DNA of 9,038 nucleotides from Bacillota bacterium (GCA_023438965.1 JAEXPB010000398.1:1-9038), one strand, 5' to 3'. Shown: positions 1-6,794, counted from the stretch's first letter. The notes: a model not told the origin generated them from the letters alone. Numbers and translations: made by a program.

Positions 1-997
1 CGCCCATGCCGATCGATAGAATGATACCGGCGATGCCCTGCAGGGTCAGGGTCTGCTGCGGGATGGAAATCGCCAGCAGGATGCCGACGACCTGGCCCAG
101 CAATGACCAGCAGGCGACGAAGCCCGGCAGGCGGTAATAAGTCAGCATGAAGAGGCAGATCAGGGCGAAAGCCACCAAGCCGGCGATCAGCATGACTTGC
201 AGAGCGTCCTGGCCCATCGTCGGACTGATCGAGCTGCTGTTGATCGCTTCGAGGGCGAACGGCAGCGCGCCGGCATTGATCTTCTCCGCCAGGGCGATCG
301 CTTCCTCGATCGTGCCGATGTTTTCGATATAGGCCGAACCGCCGGTAATCTGTTGTTTGACTTGCGGATCGGAGATCAGGGTTGTATCCATATAGATGGA
401 GATTTTGCCGCTGCTTGGCGCCAAGCGACCGGTCGCTTCGGAGAACTTGGCCGCACCGTCGGCATTCAGCTCGAGCGTGACGATTGGTTGGTTGTTCTCC
501 GGATTGTAACCGGCCTTGCTTTCTTTAACGTCGGCACCTTCCAGGATGATTTTACCGTCCGGATCCTTGAAGGTCAGCAAGGCCATTTCGCCAAGTTCCT
601 TCAGGGCCTCTTCCGGATTGAAGCTCGATTCGCTGGATTTCCAGGGGAAACGAACGATAATGCGGCCCTTGGTCTTGTCGACCGTAATTTCGCGATCCAG
701 GATTTGCAGGTTGTCCATGCGGATTTCCAGAACGCTGCGTGCCGAATCCAATTGATCGGAGGTTGGGGTGCCCGTATAATTCTTGGGCGCAAAGACAGCC
801 TCCACACCGCCGCGGATGTCAATTCCGAAACGGATCTCCGACATACTGTAGAGATTGATGAGGTCAGTCTGTCCCGGTACCGGTATCTTGGGTCCGGTGA
901 GGCTGATCAGGAGGCAGATGAGAATGATGCCGGCTACGATGAAGAAAGTCATCGGCCTGGCTTTGACTCCGGCTCTGGAAAAAGATCGCTTGGCCAT
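1..997 (-). CDS. secD: Protein translocase subunit SecD (3' end outside window)
   Basis: SecD works with SecF beside the SecYEG channel and uses the proton gradient to help pull secreted proteins across the membrane. My reverse-strand translation gives 332 codons from the ATG at 997 to the window edge. Visible features are a first membrane helix at about residues 16-34, the SecD motif GIDIRGGV at 58-65, an extracytoplasmic region at about 66-245, the conserved INAGALPF at 240-247, and membrane helices at about 267-286 and 291-312. The last stretch, GIAGIILSIGMG (321-332), is the start of the conserved SecD helix usually continued by AVDAN. Standalone SecD proteins are around 400-450 residues, so roughly a quarter is missing. 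No in-frame start lies just upstream of the ATG. The purine-rich AAAAGGA sits very close to it and a second AAAGGA lies about 15 nt away, so the ribosome site is not ideal. secF, or a fused SecF half, is expected next. Identity is secure. Confidence 0.95.
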   Translation of the reverse strand, partial: MAKRSFSRAGVKARPMTFFIVAGIILICLLISLTGPKIPVPGQTDLINLYSMSEIRFGIDIRGGVEAVFAPKNYTGTPTSDQLDSARSVLEIRMDNLQILDREITVDKTKGRIIVRFPWKSSESSFNPEEALKELGEMALLTFKDPDGKIILEGADVKESKAGYNPENNQPIVTLELNADGAAKFSEATGRLAPSSGKISIYMDTTLISDPQVKQQITGGSAYIENIGTIEEAIALAEKINAGALPFALEAINSSSISPTMGQDALQVMLIAGLVAFALICLFMLTYYRLPGFVACWSLLGQVVGILLAISIPQQTLTLQGIAGIILSIGMG

Positions 998-1035
998 AGT
1001 CCTTTTCGCACGTCCTTTCTTGTTCTGCGCATCCC

Positions 1036-1065
1036 TGCCGTCGGGAAAACCGGAATTTGACGGCA
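1036..1065 (-). repeat. Inverted repeat in the secD leader
   Basis: TGCCGTC at 1036-1042 is matched by GACGGCA at 1059-1065, giving a perfect 7-bp stem with a 16-nt loop. It lies between the predicted secD promoter and start codon, so it would form in the 5' untranslated RNA. No T-tract follows it, so it is not a terminator. A regulatory role is possible but not shown; it matches no known leader that I recognise. Confidence 0.4.
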
Positions 1066-1080
1066 CGCATGCAAATATAC

Positions 1081-1109
1081 ATTATAGGCATTTCGGTCCG
1101 GTTCCTCAA
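1081..1109 (-). promoter_or_regulatory. Promoter for secD
   Basis: Read on the minus strand, a -35 box TTGAGG (1109-1104) is followed by a 17-nt spacer and a perfect -10 box TATAAT (1086-1081). This predicts a start near 1074 and a leader of about 75 nt before the secD ATG. The terminator of the upstream gene lies just before it, so secD appears to be its own transcription unit. Confidence 0.75.
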
Positions 1110-1133
1110 GGGGGTATATTCAGTCCGGCCGAT

Positions 1134-1181
1134 AAAAAAACCGCTGCCGTCGCGGTGATCATGAATCCGGATCGGCAGCGG
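1134..1181 (-). terminator. Rho-independent terminator of the NlpC/P60 gene
   Basis: On the minus strand the arm CCGCTGCCG (1181-1173) pairs perfectly with CGGCAGCGG (1149-1141), 9 bp, followed at once by seven T residues (1140-1134). The 23-nt loop is longer than usual. It lies 24 nt past the stop of the NlpC/P60 gene and before the secD promoter, so it separates the two units. Confidence 0.85.
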
Positions 1182-1205
1182 ATTTTACTGAAAAGAAGGC
1201 AAAGA

Positions 1206-2492
1206 TCAGCCGGCGATCCGGCGGACGGACAACAGCTTGACGCCCCAACTCAGGTATTGGCTGACATTCTGCAGCACCACGCGGTGATTAGTGGATGACG
1301 CATGGATCATCATGCCGTTGCCAACATAAATCGCAACATGGGTTATGGATGTCCGGCCGTCCGAACGGCGGGTGTCCATGCACAGGATATCACCGGGCTG
1401 GATATTGCTATAGGAAACCGCTGTACCAACGGAATAATATTCGGACGCCGAACGGGATATCGTAATGCCGACCTGGCGATAGCACCAGGAAGTCAAGCCG
1501 GAGCAATCGAAGCCGCTCATGCTGGAGCCGCCGCTGACATAACGAACGCCCAAGGCGCTGTAAGCAAGGTCGACGACGGCATTACCGCTGCTGTTGCGCG
1601 GCGCGCTGCCGCCGGCAGCGGTACCGGTGGAGCCGGAGCTGGTCGCGGCCTTGGTGGTCAGGTATTGCGATGACACATAGCCGACTTTGCCGGTTGCGGT
1701 TTTCACCTTGGACCAGCCATCGCCCTCGCCGGTGCAGGTCAGCTTGGTCATATAGGTCAGCGTCATGAGGATGGCGCTGTCGGTAGATGGCTCGGCGCGC
1801 AGGTTCAGCTTGGAGGACTTGACATAGACCGTTTTGCTGACTTCCCGGAAAACCATGGTCTGGCTGGTGTATTCTGTCTTGACATAACCGGACAGATCAT
1901 TAAAGGTGACTTGCATCCAATCGGCATTTTCACCGACGCATGTCACGGTGTCGCCGAACTTCAACTCGGCGAGGATGGCGCTGTCGGTGGACGGTCCGGC
2001 ACGCAGGTTCAGCTGATTGGCCGAAATGTAAAGGACATAGTTGACGCTGGCATAACTCGGCTGCGGTTCGGTCGCTTCGGCAGCGGGTTCTTCCCCGTCA
2101 ATCTCCCCGGCGGGTTCCCCGTCGGCGACCAGGCCCGAGATATCGCCAAGCTCGGCTTCCAGAGCTGCCAAATCAAGCTCGACGCCGGCGTCACCGGCAG
2201 GATCAGTCTCATCTTCGCCATCCAGGACGGCCGGTTCAGAAACATTGAGGCCGATCATGGCTTCATTCAAGCCGCGATTCAGGAGCAGATCAACGTTTTC
2301 CAGGTTATTGAGCGGTGCCAGAACGAAAGAGTCCTCAACTTGGGTGTCTGTATCTTCAATGTCTCCAGCCGGGTTCAGCAGGGCGGAAATCCCCAGAGGC
2401 TGGCAGAGAACTGGACTTGCTACAACAAAAGACAGTAAAAAGGTCACCATCAGGTTGCGCAACTGGCGGGGGTTCAGCTTTATTTTCGGCAT
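1206..2492 (-). CDS. Secreted NlpC/P60 cell-wall hydrolase with two SH3b domains
   Basis: This 428-residue exported protein probably cleaves peptide stems of peptidoglycan, as NlpC/P60 endopeptidases do. A basic N-terminus and hydrophobic core (about 11-30) form a signal peptide. An acidic, low-complexity stretch (about 42-145) follows, then two bacterial SH3 domains (about 149-212 and 219-281) that likely bind the wall, a Ser/Thr/Gly/Ala linker (about 282-302) and the catalytic domain (303-428). The expected catalytic residues are present: Cys330 in FDCSGL, His385 in ITHVAIYVGNG and His397 in MIHASS. The start is supported by GGAGGG six to eight bases upstream. The two SH3b domains share LNLRA and PSTDSAIL and keep high DNA identity, suggesting a fairly recent internal duplication. 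The gene has its own promoter and terminator. The family is certain; the exact bond cleaved and physiological role (daughter-cell separation, turnover) are not readable from sequence. Confidence 0.93.
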   Translation of the reverse strand: MPKIKLNPRQLRNLMVTFLLSFVVASPVLCQPLGISALLNPAGDIEDTDTQVEDSFVLAPLNNLENVDLLLNRGLNEAMIGLNVSEPAVLDGEDETDPAGDAGVELDLAALEAELGDISGLVADGEPAGEIDGEEPAAEATEPQPSYASVNYVLYISANQLNLRAGPSTDSAILAELKFGDTVTCVGENADWMQVTFNDLSGYVKTEYTSQTMVFREVSKTVYVKSSKLNLRAEPSTDSAILMTLTYMTKLTCTGEGDGWSKVKTATGKVGYVSSQYLTTKAATSSGSTGTAAGGSAPRNSSGNAVVDLAYSALGVRYVSGGSSMSGFDCSGLTSWCYRQVGITISRSASEYYSVGTAVSYSNIQPGDILCMDTRRSDGRTSITHVAIYVGNGMMIHASSTNHRVVLQNVSQYLSWGVKLLSVRRIAG

Positions 2493-2516
2493 GTTCCCTC
2501 CAACTTTGCCACGAGT

Positions 2517-2537
2517 AACCAGGAAAATAACCTGGTT
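2517..2537 (-). promoter_or_regulatory. 5'-terminal hairpin in the NlpC/P60 transcript
   Basis: AACCAGG and CCTGGTT form a perfect 7-bp stem around a 7-nt A/T loop. On the minus strand it begins about where transcription should start from the promoter at 2546-2574, so the hairpin would sit at the very 5' end of the mRNA. It ends 24 nt before the start codon. It could stabilise the message or be an operator; neither is demonstrated. Confidence 0.45.
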
Positions 2538-2545
2538 CTTCCGCC

Positions 2546-2574
2546 ATTATACCGATCCTGAAAGTTTTCGTCAA
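2546..2574 (-). promoter_or_regulatory. Promoter for the NlpC/P60 gene
   Basis: On the minus strand TTGACG (2574-2569), a 17-nt spacer and TATAAT (2551-2546) make a near-perfect housekeeping promoter. The predicted start is near 2539, giving a leader of about 47 nt. The promoter lies in the gap after the upstream operon, which shows no convincing terminator of its own, so some read-through into this gene is possible. Confidence 0.85.
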
Positions 2575-2668
2575 TTTAATTGGCACTATTCTGTAACAAT
2601 TTGGCAATATTGTCGGAAAACCGCCTGTTGATTTCTGGGCAATCTGACAAAAGATGTTCCTATCTTGC

Positions 2669-3376
2669 TTAAAGGTGCAGGCGCTTTCTGATCTCTTCGC
2701 GGATCGATTGACGCCGGGCAACGGACAGGCAAATCAACGCCAGGGCCAGGCACGGTATGCTGACAAACAGGGACCAGTCGAGATGAACGGCATGGCTCAG
2801 GTGCATTTCCGTGATCAATTCGATACCCATGGTCAGGGCGCCGACCGAACAAAGGATGGCTGCCGGTATGACAAATCCCCGGATCAGGTGCCGGCTGATC
2901 AGCAGGCCGTTCAGGAAGACCAGGCCGCAAACCAGCAAGATCAAGGGCAGTCCGAGGGTCAGGTACCAATCCTCATGCGGCTGCATGCGGGCAATCAGGT
3001 AAAGGTAAAGCAGGAGACCCAGCGTATCCGGCAAGACCAGTTTGGCGAAAGTCGGCCGCGCGTAAAGGTAATAGGGCACTACGCAGATCCAGGCCAGCCC
3101 GAGGCCGCCGGCGGCATACAGGCTCCAATTGGCCGAGCTGTCCAGGATCATGTTGATGACCACGCACAAGACTGCCGGGAAGGCAAAACAGATGGAGAGG
3201 ATTGTTGCGATAAACTGACGGTTGATCCGCGCATTGATCGGATCCAGCCGGCTCGGATAAGGCCGGACAATCTTCTCGTCGTAAGGCTGCCGGGGATTCA
3301 GTACTTCCACGCCGCACAGCGGACAGGCTTTTTCGGACGGATCCAGCTCAACGCCGCAATTGACACAATAGGACAT
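2669..3376 (-). CDS. Zinc-ribbon six-helix membrane protein (DUF6320-like)
   Basis: The protein has 235 residues when started at the ATG at 3376. It opens with a zinc ribbon: CVNC at 4-7 and CPLC at 18-21 form two CxxC knuckles. A polar linker with PYPSR follows, then six likely membrane helices at about 55-78, 84-105, 110-130, 137-160, 165-188 and 201-220, ending in a basic tail (RREEIRK-like, 221-235). From memory this resembles the DUF6320 family, found in gut Clostridia next to alcohol-acetyltransferase-like genes; that link could not be searched here. Its biochemical function is unknown. Start choice is uncertain: a GTG at 3385 and an ATG at 3382 are also in frame. The 3382 ATG forms TGATG with the upstream stop, while GGAG lies about 10 nt from the 3376 ATG and MSYCVNC is a family-like beginning. 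All options imply translational coupling to the acyltransferase. Confidence 0.82.
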   Translation of the reverse strand: MSYCVNCGVELDPSEKACPLCGVEVLNPRQPYDEKIVRPYPSRLDPINARINRQFIATILSICFAFPAVLCVVINMILDSSANWSLYAAGGLGLAWICVVPYYLYARPTFAKLVLPDTLGLLLYLYLIARMQPHEDWYLTLGLPLILLVCGLVFLNGLLISRHLIRGFVIPAAILCSVGALTMGIELITEMHLSHAVHLDWSLFVSIPCLALALICLSVARRQSIREEIRKRLHL

Positions 3377-3381
3377 ATTCA

Positions 3382-4683
3382 TCACGCTCCATAAATGCTG
3401 TTGCTTTCCACCCGGACCGGAATGCCCAGGCGGACAAGCTGCTTGAAAAAGGCTCTTTGCGGATCGGTTTCACTCATGGTGCTGGTAAAATGGATGGTCA
3501 TCCGATTACCGGCACTGATCACCGAACAGTTGACCGGATTCAGGCGGGATGGACCGAGCAGGAATTCCAGCCGTTCGATTTGTGCGGCCAGGCCTTCCGG
3601 CATTTCTATCGCGCCCAGGTTGGACAGGGTGCTGGTAAACCGGCTCTCGCCGGTCATGCTGTACACCAGGCGCATAACCAGGTTTTTCAGGAAAAGCGGC
3701 GACAAGCGCAGCAGGATGTTCTTTTCTGGCTGGACATTGGCGCACATCAGGGCGTTCAGATATTTTTCGTGCACGGTGTAGCGCAGGAAATGATGCACCA
3801 GGCCGAATATTTCCTCCTGCGTGTAGACACCGTACGCCGGTTCGATGCCCGGATTGGCATATAACGCAAAATTGCGCAATGTCCTGGTCGGGTAAAAACG
3901 CCGGACATTGACCGGCACTGAAATCCGGACCGGGTCCAGGATGTGATAACCGCCCTGTTGCTGGATCAGATAGAGTTCGTACAAATAAACGCCGACAAGC
4001 AGCTCGGTCACGCTGATTTTGTAGTGGCGGGCAACCGCGGTTGCTTGTTCGACCGGAACAATGCCGCAAATGATGTTCAAATGATGGCCGGGGCTGATCG
4101 TGCCCGGAAGATGAAAGGCGTGGGTTTGGCTGGGCCGCCGGATGGCCCGGAAATCGGAAAAGCGCTTGTAGGCATCTTCCATTTCATCCGGATCCGGTTT
4201 TTCCCGGACATCCAGCACGCCCTGGCCCTGGCCGGCCTCAACGCCCCGCAGCTCCAGATAAACAGCGGTCAGGGTGCGGAGAAAAACCGATGCGCCATAG
4301 CCGTCGGTCAAGGCGTGGAAGAATTCAATGGCGATTCGCCGGCCAGCGTACCGCACCCGGAATAGATAGCCTTTTTCGTCCTTGCGGCTCCAGGGGCGCA
4401 TCGGATTATGGACATCCGGCTCGATTTCCGGCTTCCGGTCAATGGATTCGAGATAATACCAGAACAGGCCGCGCTTCAACCGTACCGCAAAGTAGGGAAA
4501 ACGGACAATTGTCCGCTCCAGCGCCTGCTGCAGCAAATCAGGGTCGATCTGGTCCTTGAGCACGGCAGCCAGCCGGAAAACCGTCACATGCCGGGAACGC
4601 ATGATCACCGGGAATATCTTGGCCGCATTGTCCAGGCGGTACCAGTCGCGGCTGGCCGGACCGTGATGCAGCCAACGGCTCAT
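3382..4683 (-). CDS. Condensation-fold acyltransferase (alcohol acetyltransferase-like)
   Basis: This 433-residue protein belongs to the CoA-dependent acyltransferase superfamily that includes condensation domains, alcohol acetyltransferases and mycobacterial PapA-type enzymes. The hallmark HxxxD is seen as HALTDG, His123 to Asp127, preceded by the hydrophobic strand IAIEFF, so the catalytic His is present. The N-terminal [12 protein letters not shown] (14-25) and the [16 protein letters not shown] stretch (257-272) match my recollection of a gut-Firmicute subfamily. SNLGAIEMP (354-362) occupies the place of the conserved structural motif of the second half. No signal peptide or clear membrane helix is seen, so it is probably cytoplasmic or peripheral. 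Its ATG overlaps the stop of the upstream pdxA-like gene as ATGA, and its own stop touches the next start, so all three are coupled. Donor and acceptor are unknown. A lipid, polyol or amino-alcohol acceptor is possible but would be a guess. Confidence 0.85.
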   Translation of the reverse strand: MSRWLHHGPASRDWYRLDNAAKIFPVIMRSRHVTVFRLAAVLKDQIDPDLLQQALERTIVRFPYFAVRLKRGLFWYYLESIDRKPEIEPDVHNPMRPWSRKDEKGYLFRVRYAGRRIAIEFFHALTDGYGASVFLRTLTAVYLELRGVEAGQGQGVLDVREKPDPDEMEDAYKRFSDFRAIRRPSQTHAFHLPGTISPGHHLNIICGIVPVEQATAVARHYKISVTELLVGVYLYELYLIQQQGGYHILDPVRISVPVNVRRFYPTRTLRNFALYANPGIEPAYGVYTQEEIFGLVHHFLRYTVHEKYLNALMCANVQPEKNILLRLSPLFLKNLVMRLVYSMTGESRFTSTLSNLGAIEMPEGLAAQIERLEFLLGPSRLNPVNCSVISAGNRMTIHFTSTMSETDPQRAFFKQLVRLGIPVRVESNSIYGA

Positions 4684-5693
4684 CGCTTGTACAGCGGGGC
4701 GTAGTGGGCTGCCAGCCGGATGGCCTCCTTCATGCTGATCGGGCTGGCAATTCCCTGGCCCGCGATATCCAGCGCCGTGCCATGATCGACGGATGTCCGC
4801 AGGAACGGCAATCCGAGAGTCAGGGAGATCGTCCGTTCGAAATCCAGCGTCTTGGTGGCGATATGGCCCTGATCGTGATAGAGTGACAGGACCGCGGCAT
4901 ACCGCCCCATCCGCGCCAGGTGGAAGACCGAATCGGCGCTGACCGGTCCGACCACATCCAGCCCCTCTGCCTGGCAGTCGGCTACGGCCGGCGCCACCGC
5001 GGTCATTTCCTCATCGCCGAAAAGTCCATGCTCACCGCTGTGCGGATTCAAGCCGGCCACCGCCAGTGTTCCATCCATCACACCCAGCCGTCTCAGGGAA
5101 CTGCTGCAGCGGCGGATGCCGGCAGCCACCCTGGCGCGGGTGACCAGATCGCAGGCCTGGCGCAGGCTGACGTGCCGGGTCAGGAAGAACACCCGCAAAC
5201 CATTGGTTTCGAAAAGAGTCAGCGGATCTTCGGTATCCGTCAGTCCGGCCAGGATCTCGGTATGCCCAATGTACGGCACATCAGCCGCCCGCAAGGATTC
5301 CTTGTTGATCGGCGTGGTCGCCAGGGCGTCGGCCTGCCCGGCCTGGGCGAGCTGTACGGCGGCTGTGATATAGTCCATCGCGCATTGGCCGGCCAGCGCC
5401 TGGATCGTCCCCGGTACCAGGTCGGCCAGGTCGGCATGCGCCAAATCGACCAGATTGACGAAGCCATGCTGGTAGTGGCCGTCCTCCGGCCGCTCGACCG
5501 TATGCAGATAAAGATCGAGATGACAGATATTCATGGCCCTGGCCAGGCACCAGGCATCGCCGATGACCAGCGGCCGGCACAGGCTGTAAACCGACGGGTC
5601 GGCCAGCGCCTTGACGACTATTTCGGGGCCGATGCCGTTGGGATCACCCATCGGAATGGCGATTAGCGGCAGTTGGTTCGTGGTCATGACCAT
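4680..5693 (-). CDS. pdxA: PdxA/PdxA2-family 4-phospho-hydroxyacid dehydrogenase
   Basis: The 337 residues match the full length of the PdxA family, NAD-dependent metalloenzymes that oxidise and decarboxylate 4-phosphohydroxy-L-threonine (vitamin B6 synthesis) or, in PdxA2 relatives, 4-phospho-threonate or -erythronate. Seen in order: [13 protein letters not shown] (13-25), substrate-binding IGHTE (142-146), metal-ligand histidines by analogy with E. coli PdxA at 174 (LTRHVSL), 218 (NPHSGEHG) and 273 (YHDQGH), and [14 protein letters not shown] (301-314). The [17 protein letters not shown] form resembles PdxA2 rather than classical PdxA, which suggests acid-sugar catabolism; that is from memory. 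No partner kinase (DUF1537) or other B6 gene is in the window. It is first in a coupled operon with an acyltransferase and a zinc-ribbon membrane protein. The ATG at 5693 is favoured by AAGGAG five bases upstream; a second ATG lies two codons in. Confidence 0.93.
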   Translation of the reverse strand: MVMTTNQLPLIAIPMGDPNGIGPEIVVKALADPSVYSLCRPLVIGDAWCLARAMNICHLDLYLHTVERPEDGHYQHGFVNLVDLAHADLADLVPGTIQALAGQCAMDYITAAVQLAQAGQADALATTPINKESLRAADVPYIGHTEILAGLTDTEDPLTLFETNGLRVFFLTRHVSLRQACDLVTRARVAAGIRRCSSSLRRLGVMDGTLAVAGLNPHSGEHGLFGDEEMTAVAPAVADCQAEGLDVVGPVSADSVFHLARMGRYAAVLSLYHDQGHIATKTLDFERTISLTLGLPFLRTSVDHGTALDIAGQGIASPISMKEAIRLAAHYAPLYKR

Positions 5694-5738
5694 TCACGCT
5701 CCTTATATTCAATGCAGCTTTGATATTCTCTGACAAAG

Positions 5739-5768
5739 ATTATAATCCATGCGCCGCCTTTCTGGCAG
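5739..5768 (-). promoter_or_regulatory. Probable promoter of the pdxA-acyltransferase operon
   Basis: On the minus strand TATAAT (5744-5739) lies 18 nt after CTGCCA (5768-5763), which matches the -35 consensus at four of six bases. The predicted start near 5732 leaves a leader of about 38 nt that ends in AAGGAG. The -10 is perfect and the -35 is weak, so a regulator may assist. Confidence 0.55.
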
Positions 5769-5848
5769 TGGATTTCCGCAAATAACCTGAACGGAAGCCT
5801 GCAGTTTCTAAAAAGCGCTGGCAGGATCGGCCAAGGTGTCCGATTTTT

Positions 5849-5857
5849 TGCTATAAT
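5849..5857 (+). promoter_or_regulatory. Extended -10 promoter of the XRE gene
   Basis: TGC directly followed by TATAAT (5852-5857) forms an extended -10 element. No good -35 lies 16-18 nt upstream, which extended -10 promoters can tolerate. Transcription would begin near 5864, giving a leader of about 140 nt before the ATG at 6007. Confidence 0.5.
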
Positions 5858-5861
5858 GAAC

Positions 5862-5899
5862 TCAACTATCAGTTGAATCATCAAGATGGTCAATTCAAC
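5862..5899 (+). promoter_or_regulatory. Inverted repeats over the XRE start site, candidate operator
   Basis: TCAACT ATC AGTTGA (5862-5876) is a perfect 6-bp palindrome with a 3-nt centre, five bases after the -10 box. GTTGAAT (5872-5878) recurs inverted as ATTCAAC (5893-5899), so one motif is shared by two overlapping inverted repeats. Such a layout fits an operator at which the encoded XRE protein represses itself, which is an inference. It could equally be an RNA hairpin at the 5' end of the transcript. Confidence 0.4.
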
Positions 5900-6006
5900 G
5901 ATCCGGTTATTTATTCTGCCCTGTTGCCGTGCTACTTTGGTCTTGACGCCAATGCACAGCATGCGCCGCCTTGCACACGACCAGAAAGCTTCAGGAGGTC
6001 TTCTAT

Positions 6007-6702
6007 ATGAATAATGACTCATCCTCATCATCGACAGCACATTGTCTCAGCCTGAAAATAGCTGAAATGCGCAAAAAGGCCAATCTGACTCAGGAGCAGC
6101 TGGCTGACCAGCTGGGCTTGAGTTTTCAAGCCATCAGCAAATGGGAAAATGGGCAGTCTTGCCCCGATATCCTGTTGCTGCCGGAATTGAGCCGGATCTT
6201 CGGCATCACAATCGACGAAATGCTGGGCTGTCGGTTACCGGCGGCCGAGCCGGCTCAAGCCACGCAAACAGACCTTCCGCTCACCTTCACCTGGCCGGAC
6301 GACCAGACGCTGCGCCTGGTTCTCCTGCAGGGGCATCGCATTGTGAAGCAGGAAGACAGCCGAGTCCGAAATCTGTCTTTTACCTATCATGGTGCGGCCT
6401 TGAATGTAACCAGCCAGATTTCCATCACCTGCGATGATATTGCCGGCACCGCGACAGCCGGGCTGGCGATCAATTGCGGCGATATCAGCGGCAACGGCAA
6501 TGCCGGCAAGTCGATTAATTGCGGTGATATCGGCGGCGACTGCAATGCCGGCGGCGATATTAACTGCGGCGATATAGGCGGCGACTGCAAGGCCGGCCGC
6601 AATGTCAAATGCGGCGATGTCGGCGGTGACTGCCATGCCGAAGGCGATGTCGAATGCGGCGATGTCGAAGGGAACTGTTCAGCCGGCGGCAAAATCAATT
6701 AG
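6007..6702 (+). CDS. XRE-family regulator with cysteine-rich solenoid C-terminus
   Basis: This 231-residue protein joins a DNA-binding domain to a repeat domain. Residues 16-71 are a Cro/C1-type helix-turn-helix, with TQEQLADQLGLSFQAISKWE typical of the family. Residues 76-137 are an uncharacterised linker. Residues 142-231 are six consecutive 15-residue units, most of the form CGDIGGDC-N-AGGDIN, ending exactly at the stop codon. Cysteines fall at 142, 157, 172, 179, 187, 194, 202, 209, 217 and 224. The regular hydrophobic-turn pattern suggests a parallel beta-solenoid, and I recall similar GD-rich tails on XRE regulators of Lachnospiraceae-type bacteria. There is no signal peptide, so it is cytoplasmic. 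The start is the ATG at 6007 with AGGAGG eight bases upstream; a longer version from a TTG at 5971 is unlikely because it would bury that site. Targets are unknown, but autoregulation or control of the divergent pdxA operon is plausible. Confidence 0.85.
   Translation: MNNDSSSSSTAHCLSLKIAEMRKKANLTQEQLADQLGLSFQAISKWENGQSCPDILLLPELSRIFGITIDEMLGCRLPAAEPAQATQTDLPLTFTWPDDQTLRLVLLQGHRIVKQEDSRVRNLSFTYHGAALNVTSQISITCDDIAGTATAGLAINCGDISGNGNAGKSINCGDIGGDCNAGGDINCGDIGGDCKAGRNVKCGDVGGDCHAEGDVECGDVEGNCSAGGKIN
6430..6699 (+). repeat. Six in-frame tandem 45-bp repeats
   Basis: Six units of exactly 45 bases encode the C-terminus of the XRE protein. The units are CDDIAGTATAGLAIN, CGDISGNGNAGKSIN, CGDIGGDCNAGGDIN, CGDIGGDCKAGRNVK, CGDVGGDCHAEGDVE and CGDVEGNCSAGGKIN. 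The central units share long runs at DNA level such as TGCGGCGAT, while the outer ones have drifted, as expected of expansion by slippage or unequal recombination. Confidence 0.9.
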
Positions 6703-6765
6703 CCCGGCCGTGATCCGGCATGATTGCCGATTGCCGGTCATTGGGAGCCGGAAGTTCTGACCCTA

Positions 6766-6794
6766 TTGACAAACCGGTTTGCCGAATCTATACT
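6766..6794 (+). promoter_or_regulatory. Promoter of the tryptophan transport operon
   Basis: A perfect -35 TTGACA (6766-6771), a 17-nt spacer and TATACT (6789-6794) precede the T-box leader. Transcription should begin near 6801, just ahead of leader stem I. Such a strong promoter is typical for operons controlled by premature termination. Confidence 0.85.

Larger units (their letters stand above)
5694..6006. other. Divergent intergenic region
   Basis: This 313-base gap separates the minus-strand pdxA operon from the plus-strand XRE gene. It holds one candidate promoter for each direction, a palindrome near the plus-strand start site, and a 12-nt direct repeat ATGCGCCGCCTT at 5749-5760 and 5961-5972. 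The stretch from about 5900 to 5990 shows nothing recognisable. No small coding region with a good ribosome site was found. Confidence 0.6.

Noticed and set aside
197..1060. 287-codon open frame on the plus strand
   Set aside because: It is antisense to secD, whose reverse-strand translation shows clear SecD motifs throughout. The plus-strand product has no recognisable domain and no good ribosome site.
864..1109. 81-codon minus-strand frame overlapping the secD start, as a possible leader peptide
   Set aside because: It lacks a ribosome site, begins upstream of or at the predicted promoter, and runs far into secD in another frame.
1911..2438. 175-codon plus-strand open frame
   Set aside because: Shadow of the NlpC/P60 gene in high-GC DNA; no domain or start signal.
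2645..2668. AAGAT/ATCTT mini-hairpin after the zinc-ribbon membrane gene as a terminator
   Set aside because: A 5-bp A/T-rich stem with only three following T residues is not a credible terminator.
2654..3394. 246-codon plus-strand open frame
   Set aside because: Fully opposite the zinc-ribbon membrane gene; Gln/Asp-rich composition typical of an antisense shadow of hydrophobic codons.
4920..5666. 248-codon plus-strand open frame
   Set aside because: Antisense to the pdxA-like gene, which carries all family motifs.
5943..5971. TTGACG as the -35 of a second XRE promoter
   Set aside because: The bases 16-18 nt downstream are GC-rich with no -10 element.
5684..6040. 118-codon minus-strand frame across the divergent gap
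   Set aside because: It covers both promoter regions and the XRE ribosome site, and has no convincing ribosome site or domain.
6715..6737. CCGGCA/TGCCGG inverted repeat after the XRE gene as a terminator
   Set aside because: Only a 6-bp stem with an 11-nt loop and no T-tract; too weak to call.
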